A stretch of 20,950 bases of DNA. Source: an uncultured Bacilli bacterium. GTDB taxonomy: Bacteria > Bacillota_I > Bacilli_A > RF39 > UBA660. The DNA is taken from positions 3,702 through 24,651 of the forward strand of contig CAOOMX010000018.1 of NCBI GenBank assembly GCA_948497845.1, in the 5' to 3' direction. The translations under genes were made by a program, and so were the position numbers. Shown one piece after another: positions 15,298-20,950 of the stretch (the stretch's first letter is position 1; each line of letters starts with the position of its first letter). The notes under the pieces are model-generated. The model was not told the DNA's origin. It saw only the letters and a list, made by a program, of their open reading frames with translations, and did not search any database.

Positions 15298-15876
15298 ATG
15301 AAAAAAAATGGTTTTGTTTTTATTGAAACTATTATTGTAGTAGTCTTTTTATCAGCCTCTTTACTTTTATTATATAATTCATATAGCAGTTCTATATTAA
15401 AAGAAAAAGATCGACTTTATTATGATGATATCGCCTATATATATAGGACGAATTTTTTAAGAAAGTATTTAGAAACCAATTCAAATATAGAATATGTAAA
15501 AAAGTTTGCTTTTACCACAAGCTACGTTATAACAGTTGGTACAGGCTTTGAAACAATGTTTACACCTGAACAAAAGGCTTTAAATAAGCATTTATCCTTA
15601 GAACATATCATCAATAATTTTCACATTCATCAAATGATTTTATTAAAATCGGATTATATAACAAAGTGTTGGGAAAGTACCGCGATGTGTGAGAGTTCTA
15701 AGACAAGTATTAGTTATAATATGGCAAGTTATTTAAAAACTTTAAATGAAGCAAACTATGAGTATTATTTAGTGATTGAATATACAGAAAAACTAAATGA
15801 TGATGGTCGTTTTATAAAGTGTACCCCTGGTGTAGATACACAATGCAGAACGTACTATGTCAGTTTAGGGATATAG
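15298..15876 (+). CDS. Type IV pilin-like (pseudopilin) protein
   Basis: 192 residues. The N-terminus MKKNGFVFIETIIVVVFLSA has the class of prepilin signal cut by a prepilin peptidase: a short basic leader ending in Gly5, then Phe-Val-Phe-Ile-Glu, with the Glu at +5 of the mature protein. A hydrophobic helix of about 20 residues follows. The remaining soluble part has two likely disulfide pairs (Cys in KCWESTAMCES and KCTPGVDTQC). Such proteins assemble into type IV or competence-type pili. No assembly ATPase, platform protein or peptidase gene is in the window. The ribosome binding site AGAGGG precedes ATG 15298, 21 bases after the secreted protein gene. Confidence 0.75.
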   Translation: MKKNGFVFIETIIVVVFLSASLLLLYNSYSSSILKEKDRLYYDDIAYIYRTNFLRKYLETNSNIEYVKKFAFTTSYVITVGTGFETMFTPEQKALNKHLSLEHIINNFHIHQMILLKSDYITKCWESTAMCESSKTSISYNMASYLKTLNEANYEYYLVIEYTEKLNDDGRFIKCTPGVDTQCRTYYVSLGI

Positions 15877-15884
15877 GTGGCATT

Positions 15885-16814
15885 ATGAAAAAGAAAAATG
15901 GCTTTATATCAACAACAGTTGTTTACACATTCTTTTTTGTTTTTTTAATGATGTTATTATTTGTAGTACGTTCCTATGCTAGTAATAGACAAATATTAAG
16001 AGTATTAAAAACAGATGTAAAAAATGATATATCAGATAGTTATTTGTCCAGGTATTTAATTAATCATAAAGATGAAACAGCTATTAATTTAACCTATCAC
16101 AATGAAGCATTGGCAAATGGTGCAAAAGATTTTTCTTACCGATTTTCTGGAGCCAATCCCAACAATTATATTTGTATAGCATCAACAGCAAGCCCATGTC
16201 CCACTAATAATTTATACCGTATTATTGGTGTAATAGATGGCAGAGTAAAAGTAATTAAATATACGAGTTTAGGTAATATGCAATGGAATAATTTCGCTTC
16301 TAGTTCATGGGCCAATTCTTCCTTAATCACCTATTTAAATAGCACCTATTTAAATACATTAGGTACCACTAAAGATCTTATTGAAGAAAATTCTTGGTAT
16401 GTCTTAGGATTAAGTTTATCTGATGGATCAGGAAGAGTACAAAATGCATATAACAAGGAAGTTGGGCCAAACAAGCCTACACAAAATGCAGTAGTTAAAA
16501 AAATAGGATTAATGTATGCAAGTGATTATGGATATGCAACAACAAGTAATTATTGGACAAGCAATTTAGCATCTTATTCAAGTACAGTTATAAAAAACAA
16601 TAACTGGTTAGATAACTTTAATGAAAACATGTGGATTCTTCCTCCAGTTATTGATGCTAGCAATACATTAGCATATTACTTAAAAGCAGATGGAGCAGTT
16701 GGTTATTCTTCAGTGATGACATCTTATGCGATAAGACCAACCTTTTATTTAAAATCCTCTGTAAAGAAACAGAGTGGAAGCGGAACATATTCTGATCCAT
16801 ATAGAATAGGGTAA
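15885..16814 (+). CDS. Pilin-like membrane-anchored protein with DUF6273-like domain
   Basis: 309 residues from ATG 15885. A frame extending upstream to 15819 overlaps the previous gene and is not used; GGTGG lies just before 15885. The N-terminus MKKKNGFISTTVVYTFFF mimics a prepilin signal (Gly6 then Phe), but Thr replaces the +5 Glu, so processing or assembly may differ. One hydrophobic helix is followed by a linker and then the domain found in the 499-residue protein: YRFSGANPNNYIC, CPTNNLYRIIGV, YASDYGYATTSNYWTS, and the end RPTFYLKSSV ... GTYSDPYRIG. Between the second conserved Trp and RPTF both proteins have 33 residues. Here the DNA is normally AT-rich. It probably presents the domain at the cell surface or on a pilus. 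Confidence 0.72.
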   Translation: MKKKNGFISTTVVYTFFFVFLMMLLFVVRSYASNRQILRVLKTDVKNDISDSYLSRYLINHKDETAINLTYHNEALANGAKDFSYRFSGANPNNYICIASTASPCPTNNLYRIIGVIDGRVKVIKYTSLGNMQWNNFASSSWANSSLITYLNSTYLNTLGTTKDLIEENSWYVLGLSLSDGSGRVQNAYNKEVGPNKPTQNAVVKKIGLMYASDYGYATTSNYWTSNLASYSSTVIKNNNWLDNFNENMWILPPVIDASNTLAYYLKADGAVGYSSVMTSYAIRPTFYLKSSVKKQSGSGTYSDPYRIG

Positions 16815-16822
16815 GTGATTTG

Positions 16823-17395
16823 ATGAAATTAAATAAAAAAGGAACATCTTTAATAGAACTAATTGTTAGTATAGCTTTAATTTCAGTGGTACTAATATTT
16901 ATGTTTAAATTACTATTAGATGTTAATAACGAGATTACGAATAATACATTTGCTAAAGATAATCAAACGATTCGAGCAGAGATATTAAGAACGGTTGAAA
17001 ATGATTTGAATACAGCAGTATTAAGTGGAATGACCAATACAGGAAATACAACTACAAGAACGATAAATTTTTATTATAAAGGTGGCTTATCATCAACACT
17101 TACATTAAAAGAAAAAACGGTTACTTATAAAACTAAAGCAGGAGAAACAAGAAGTTGGGATTTAGAAAACTGTACATTATACACTAAGGGGATTAATGTA
17201 TATATGCAAAAAGATACCAATATCTTCATTATGTTATTAGATATAGAAATACATACCAATAATGATTTAAATACAGCAGGACATAACAATTCATTAGATG
17301 ATATAGCTATATCCTATATTGGAAACACAAGTGATATAACTATGAATCCAACGACTTTTTTCAACCTAAGCTGCATAGGATCATGTACATACTAA
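16823..17395 (+). CDS. Minor pilin-like protein
   Basis: 190 residues. MKLNKKGTSLIELIVSIALI is a canonical prepilin signal: Gly7 at the cleavage site, then Thr-Ser-Leu-Ile-Glu with Glu at +5, then a hydrophobic helix to about residue 30. The soluble part is Thr/Asn-rich and beta-like, as in PilW/ComGF-like minor pilins, with two Cys near the C-terminus (SCIGSC). ATG 16823 is preferred over the adjacent TTG 16820 because it is the stronger start codon. It is 8 bases after the preceding gene and ends the operon. Its last 35 bases overlap the convergent ylbJ. Confidence 0.75.
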   Translation: MKLNKKGTSLIELIVSIALISVVLIFMFKLLLDVNNEITNNTFAKDNQTIRAEILRTVENDLNTAVLSGMTNTGNTTTRTINFYYKGGLSSTLTLKEKTVTYKTKAGETRSWDLENCTLYTKGINVYMQKDTNIFIMLLDIEIHTNNDLNTAGHNNSLDDIAISYIGNTSDITMNPTTFFNLSCIGSCTY

Positions 17396-18215
17396 GAGCA
17401 AGAATAGTACCTAAAATACGTCCCTTTAGAAAAAAGGAATACTTTAAAGAAGTGTTCTCTAAGATACAAAGAATTTGTGTATGAATAGATAACCCCCCAA
17501 AAGAAATGAAAGCTAAAGCTATCATTTCTTTTAGTTTGGAAGTAACATTTATGGTAGCGATGTTGTTTAGTCCTTGAGTAACTTCTAAAAAGCCTTTAAA
17601 AAGCGATTCTAAAGTAGAATTTAATGGAACGCTAGCAAGAATGATATTAGATAGAACCATATAAAAGACAATAACCCCTAAAACCATGGTAGTAGTAGTC
17701 ATTCCTTTAGAAATACTACTGGATAGATTCAGGTTTATTTTATGTTTATGAATAGTAGATGAATGAATAAATCTTTTATAATAAAACAAAAGAAGAGCAT
17801 TAGAAAAGTAATGAATAAGCATAAGTTTTATAGAAATAAAAGTATTTTGGAAAAGAAGTTGGAAAAAAGAAAAAAGAAATAAAGGATTACAAAAATAAGT
17901 AAATATAAGAATAAAATTAGCATCTTTTTCACTTATATTTCCTTTTTGTAATAATTCTTTGGTAATAAAAGCACTTGTAGGGGTACCACTTAAAATAGAC
18001 ATAAAAAAGACATAAAAATAAGATGTTTTAAAAAAAGAAGCAAAATCTGCTTGAAGGAGCAAATCATTAACAATTATCATAATAAATAGATAAGGAAAGA
18101 CTTTATAAAGCCATAAATCTACTGCATCTATAGTAGTAGATAAAACAAGACTATAATTTTTAAATAAAAGCCATATAAATAGGAATAATGTCAAATAAAA
18201 AACTTTTCTTTTCAT
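17361..18215 (-). CDS. ylbJ: YlbJ-like sporulation integral membrane protein
   Basis: 284 residues with about 8 hydrophobic segments, a nucleoside-recognition (GATE) type membrane protein. Recognisable YlbJ traits are an N-terminal helix, LWLYKVFPYLFIMIIVNDLL, then SGTPTSAFITKELLQKG and FCNPLFLFSFF, and a second GATE repeat near IALAFISFGGLSIHTQIL. In B. subtilis YlbJ is a sigma-E-controlled mother-cell protein needed for heat-resistant spores. The ribosome binding site AAAGGATC lies before ATG 18215. It is divergent from the ylbL-like gene, whose B. subtilis homologue is also close to ylbJ, though on the same strand. I could not define a sigma-E promoter with confidence. Confidence 0.82.
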   Translation of the reverse strand: MKRKVFYLTLFLFIWLLFKNYSLVLSTTIDAVDLWLYKVFPYLFIMIIVNDLLLQADFASFFKTSYFYVFFMSILSGTPTSAFITKELLQKGNISEKDANFILIFTYFCNPLFLFSFFQLLFQNTFISIKLMLIHYFSNALLLFYYKRFIHSSTIHKHKINLNLSSSISKGMTTTTMVLGVIVFYMVLSNIILASVPLNSTLESLFKGFLEVTQGLNNIATINVTSKLKEMIALAFISFGGLSIHTQILCILENTSLKYSFFLKGRILGTILALSMYMILCSLG

Positions 18216-18239
18216 AAATAGATCCTTTTTTGGTATAAT
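18211..18239 (+). promoter_or_regulatory. Promoter for the ylbL-like gene
   Basis: TTCATA (18211-18216), a 17-base spacer and a perfect TATAAT (18234-18239) preceded by TGG (extended -10). It overlaps the start of the divergent ylbJ, so expression of the two genes may interfere. Confidence 0.5.
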
Positions 18240-18257
18240 TAAATAGGGTGAACAAGC

Positions 18258-19265
18258 ATGATTAATAAAATATATGAAAAAGTAAAAAAATATATTGTTG
18301 AAAATTATAAATTTCTAATAACTTTAATTCTGTTAATAGCACTAGTAACAGTAGAATTACCATATGTAATATATACTCCTGGGGGGATAGTGGAATTAAA
18401 TGATAGAATTGAAGTAGAAGATGGTTTTGATGCTAAAGGGACACTTAATATGAGTTATGTATCTTTATTGAAGGGAAAAATACCTCTTTTAGCATTATCA
18501 TTTATTATAAAAGATTGGGACATAGAAAAAAGTGAAGATATAACATTAGAAGATCAATCAATAGATGAATTATTAGAACTAGAGAAACTATATATGAAAT
18601 CAAGTATAGATAATGCAACTTTAGTAGCTTATAAGCATGCTAATAAGAATATTACGATTACAAATGAAGTAAGAAATATAGTTCATATTACGAAGGAAGC
18701 AGAAACAGATTTAAAAATATATGATAAAGTATTAAGTATAGAAGGAAAAGAAGTAAAGTCTATTACTGAGTTAAAAGAAATAGTAAATAGTAAAAATGAA
18801 GGAGATTATGTCAAAATACTTGTAGATCGTAATGGGAAGAAAATAGAAACAACTTCTAAAATATACAATACAACAGATGGATTAAAAGTAGGAGTTATCT
18901 TTTTAACTACCTATGAATATGAAACAGAACCTAAAATTGAAGTAAAAACAAAAGCTAAAGAATCAGGATCTAGTGGAGGATTAATGTTAAGTTTAGCCAT
19001 ATATAATGAATTAATAGAAGAAGATATTACTCATGGATTAAAAATTGTTGGTACAGGAACAATAGATGAATTAGGAAATGTTGGAGAAATAGATGGTGTA
19101 AAATACAAAATTTTAGGGGCTGTGAAAAATAAAGCAGATGTGTTTTTATGTCCAGAAGAAAATTATGAAGAAGCTATAAAAGTAAAGAAAGATTATGATT
19201 TAGATTTAAAAATAGCGAGTGTAAAGACTTTTGAAGAAGCTGTTTCTTATTTAGAGAATTTATAA
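18258..19265 (+). CDS. ylbL: YlbL/SepM-family membrane-anchored PDZ-S16 protease
   Basis: 335 residues. A single N-terminal membrane anchor lies at about 18-38 (FLITLILLIALVTVELPYVI). A PDZ-like domain follows (LKIYDKVLSIEGKEVKSITE). A C-terminal Lon-type S16 protease domain completes it. The catalytic serine is Ser239 in ESGSSGGLML, which corresponds to SGPSAGLM with Pro and Ala replaced. The catalytic lysine is Lys284 in GVKYKILGA. Relatives include SepM, which trims competence pheromone in streptococci, and B. subtilis YlbL (DdcP), a checkpoint-recovery protease. The active site faces the cell exterior. The ribosome binding site AGGGTGA lies before ATG 18258. Confidence 0.88.
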   Translation: MINKIYEKVKKYIVENYKFLITLILLIALVTVELPYVIYTPGGIVELNDRIEVEDGFDAKGTLNMSYVSLLKGKIPLLALSFIIKDWDIEKSEDITLEDQSIDELLELEKLYMKSSIDNATLVAYKHANKNITITNEVRNIVHITKEAETDLKIYDKVLSIEGKEVKSITELKEIVNSKNEGDYVKILVDRNGKKIETTSKIYNTTDGLKVGVIFLTTYEYETEPKIEVKTKAKESGSSGGLMLSLAIYNELIEEDITHGLKIVGTGTIDELGNVGEIDGVKYKILGAVKNKADVFLCPEENYEEAIKVKKDYDLDLKIASVKTFEEAVSYLENL

Positions 19266-19285
19266 GTAACATTGTTGGTGGTAAA

Positions 19286-20647
19286 ATGAATTTAAAAAAA
19301 TTAAGTCCAATAGGTTATTGGTTATTATTTGCAGTACTTATAATAGTAGTAATGATTATTTTAGTAGTACAAGATATATTAAAAAGGAATGTAGAAGAAA
19401 TACATGAAATAAAAGAAACGCCTACTTATGTCTTAAAAATAGACTATCCTATTACAAATAATAAAAAAATAAATAAAGAAATAGAAGAATATATTGAAAG
19501 CAAGAAAAAAGAATTTATAGTAACTGCTGAAGAGGCAAGTAGTATAATGAATGCACAATATGACTTTAAAATTAATTATGAAATGTATTCCATTGAAAGT
19601 ATTGAATTCGTTCATTTAATTTTATATTCTTTTACAGGGGGAGCACATTATAACCAAGAAGATAAAGTTTGGATATATGATAAAGATACAAATAAAAAGG
19701 TAGATATTACTTATTTTCTAGAAGATGATACTTTTTCAAAATTACAAACTATAACAATAGATGAAATAAAAAAGTATTATCAAGATAATAATTATGTAAT
19801 AGATGAAGAATGGATTAAGGAAGGAACTAAATCCAAAGAAAGTTTTTCCATCTTTAAAATAAAAGAAGATAATGTTGAAATTACATTTCCTCCGTATGAA
19901 GTAGGTCCATGGTCAATGGGAAATGTAGTTATTCAAATACCAAAGGATAAATTAATTGGAATAATAAAGCCTATTTATTTACAGTATGAACAAATAGATC
20001 AGCCAAGTATTTCTATCCCGCAAGAAAAAAGAGATTTGTCAACATTAAAAGATAAGAAATTATTAGCTTTTACTTTTGATGATGGTCCTGGAGGTAAGAC
20101 AACTACGAAACTGCTAGATAATTTAGATCAATATAATGCTAGAGTAACATTCTTTGTTTTAGGAAGTAGAGTAAATAATTTTAGCAATAATTTAAAAAGA
20201 GCCTATGAAATGGGAAATACAATTGGCAGTCATACTTACAATCATTTTAATCTTTATAAATTAGATTTAGAAGAACAATTAAAAGAGATAACAAACACTA
20301 ATGATGCAATAGCAAGTGTAACAGGAAAAAAGCCAATATACTTAAGACCTCCTTATGGAAACATAAAAAATGAGGCTAAAGAACAAAGTGGAATGTATAC
20401 GATTCTTTGGGATATAGATACAGAAGACTGGCGAAAGAAAAATGCTGATAAGATAGCAGATCACATTGTAAAACATGCACATGATGGAGGAATAGTCTTA
20501 TTACATGACATATATGAATATAGTGTCGATGGTGCATTAAAAGCAATGAAAATGTTAAAAGACGAGTATGCTTTTGTAACCATAGATGAGATGATTGAAT
20601 TAAAAGGTAAAACATTAGAACCATTAAAAAGTTACTATAGTTTTTAA
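19286..20647 (+). CDS. PdaC-like membrane-anchored polysaccharide deacetylase
   Basis: 453 residues. An N-terminal membrane anchor at about 10-30 is followed by a DUF4163/DUF3298-like extracellular region (30-235). The C-terminus is a NodB-homology deacetylase. All five NodB motifs are intact: TFDDGP (263-268), SHTYNH (His316, His320), RPPYG from Arg354, DTEDW, and LLHD (405-408). The DUF4163-DUF3298-NodB layout is that of B. subtilis PdaC, a peptidoglycan MurNAc deacetylase; chitooligosaccharide activity is also possible in this family. It starts 20 bases after the ylbL-like gene with GGTGG before ATG 19286, so the two are probably co-transcribed. It ends at an intrinsic terminator. Confidence 0.9.
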   Translation: MNLKKLSPIGYWLLFAVLIIVVMIILVVQDILKRNVEEIHEIKETPTYVLKIDYPITNNKKINKEIEEYIESKKKEFIVTAEEASSIMNAQYDFKINYEMYSIESIEFVHLILYSFTGGAHYNQEDKVWIYDKDTNKKVDITYFLEDDTFSKLQTITIDEIKKYYQDNNYVIDEEWIKEGTKSKESFSIFKIKEDNVEITFPPYEVGPWSMGNVVIQIPKDKLIGIIKPIYLQYEQIDQPSISIPQEKRDLSTLKDKKLLAFTFDDGPGGKTTTKLLDNLDQYNARVTFFVLGSRVNNFSNNLKRAYEMGNTIGSHTYNHFNLYKLDLEEQLKEITNTNDAIASVTGKKPIYLRPPYGNIKNEAKEQSGMYTILWDIDTEDWRKKNADKIADHIVKHAHDGGIVLLHDIYEYSVDGALKAMKMLKDEYAFVTIDEMIELKGKTLEPLKSYYSF

Positions 20648-20669
20648 GAGTGCAATGCATTCTTTTTTT
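20646..20669 (+). terminator. Intrinsic terminator after the deacetylase gene
   Basis: Stem AAGAGTGC with GCATTCTT, 8 pairs including one G-T and a short loop, followed by a T run. Confidence 0.7.
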
Positions 20670-20695
20670 ATTCTAGTTAATACTATAAATGCATA

Positions 20696-20724
20696 TTGAA
20701 CAATAGTCTAAATTGGCTTATAAT
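20696..20724 (+). promoter_or_regulatory. Near-consensus promoter for the final, partial gene
   Basis: TTGAAC (20696-20701), a 17-base spacer and a perfect TATAAT (20719-20724). Between it and the ribosome binding site lies the perfect palindrome GCATATATGC (20742-20751), a possible operator or leader hairpin. Confidence 0.65.
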
Positions 20725-20774
20725 TAGTTTGTAATGTAACGGCATATATGCTGCATATGTTGTGGAGGAAGATT

Positions 20775-20950
20775 ATGAAAAAGAATAAAAAGCATTTATT
20801 ATTAAGTGGAATAGCTATAGTAACCATCTTAACAATAGTCATCGGAGCAACATACGCGTATTTTGCAGCAGATCTAGGTGCAGGAGCAAATGCTGATATT
20901 AATGCAGCAACGGGAACAACAGATTCACTAACCTTTGATGCCGGAGCCCC
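20775..20950 (+). CDS. Secreted SipW/TasA-type signal-peptide protein (partial, 3' end beyond window)
   Basis: The first 58 codons are present after GGAGGA and ATG 20775. The peptide begins MKKNKKHLLLSGIAIVTILT and continues IGATYAYFAADLGAGANADI. It is the same type of signal peptide as the protein at 13777: basic start, hydrophobic core, YAYF, then GxGANAxIN and a (D)xLxFD stretch. It is therefore a paralogue, probably another TasA/camelysin-like surface protein. Codons here favour A- and C-ending triplets (gca, aca, atc), as in the middle of the 13777 gene. Whether it carries the DUF6273-like domain cannot be seen. Confidence 0.75.
   Translation, partial: MKKNKKHLLLSGIAIVTILTIVIGATYAYFAADLGAGANADINAATGTTDSLTFDAGA

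Noticed and set aside
15819..15884. Upstream extension of the 309-residue pilin-like protein
   Set aside because: It overlaps the preceding gene and would bury the prepilin-like N-terminus; the ribosome binding site points to 15885.
1..20950. CRISPR arrays, tRNA or rRNA genes, transposases, reverse transcriptase
   Set aside because: No repeat-spacer pattern, no cloverleaf or rRNA-like stretch, and no transposase or YxDD-type reverse transcriptase motif was seen in any plausible protein.

Overview
The window looks like chromosomal DNA of an AT-rich, spore-forming Firmicute (Bacilli or Erysipelotrichia-like; a gut lineage is a guess). Two observations support this. Sporulation genes are scattered through it (spoIID tail, gpr, spoVID-like, ysxE-like, ylbJ). 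Two blocks also keep Bacillus subtilis gene order: yrzL-yrrK-yrzB-yrrL-yrrM-yrrN-yrrO-(udk)-greA and tig-(clpX)-lon-spoVID-ysxE. TGG encodes Trp, and TGA serves as a stop in two ATGA start/stop overlaps, so the genetic code is standard and not the mycoplasma one.

Layout. 1-742: end of spoIID (+), convergent with a short gpr (-) that has a sigma-G-like promoter. 743-1109: intergenic. 1110-5626: a tight + operon for a cell-wall kinase regulator (ireB), a Holliday junction resolvase homologue (ruvX), a DUF1292 protein, the lytic transglycosylase mltG, and the three tRNA wobble-uridine genes trmR-trhP1-trhP2. 5672-7487: greA and tig, each with its own promoter and terminator. 7539-8351: a ZIP metal transporter on the - strand. 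8571-12619: lon, then the overlapping pair spoVID-like/ysxE-like. 12584-13688: a small - strand membrane protein and an unrecognised 269-residue protein.

The accessory-looking part is 13777-17395. It is one apparent operon encoding a secreted protein with a SipW/TasA-type signal peptide and three pilin-like proteins. The secreted protein and the second pilin-like protein share a C-terminal domain ending in RPTF...GT..PYRI. In the secreted protein, the last part of this domain (about 15094-15210) is GC-rich, adenine-poor and full of NNC codons, inside an AT-rich gene. That is what the variable region of a diversity-generating retroelement (DGR) target would look like. No reverse transcriptase or template repeat is in the window, so this remains a hypothesis. 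Convergent to this operon is ylbJ (-). It is followed by a ylbL-like S16 protease and a PdaC-like polysaccharide deacetylase. The window ends inside another SipW-type signal-peptide gene (20775 onward), a paralogue of the one at 13777 with a near-consensus promoter, which suggests a multigene surface-protein family.
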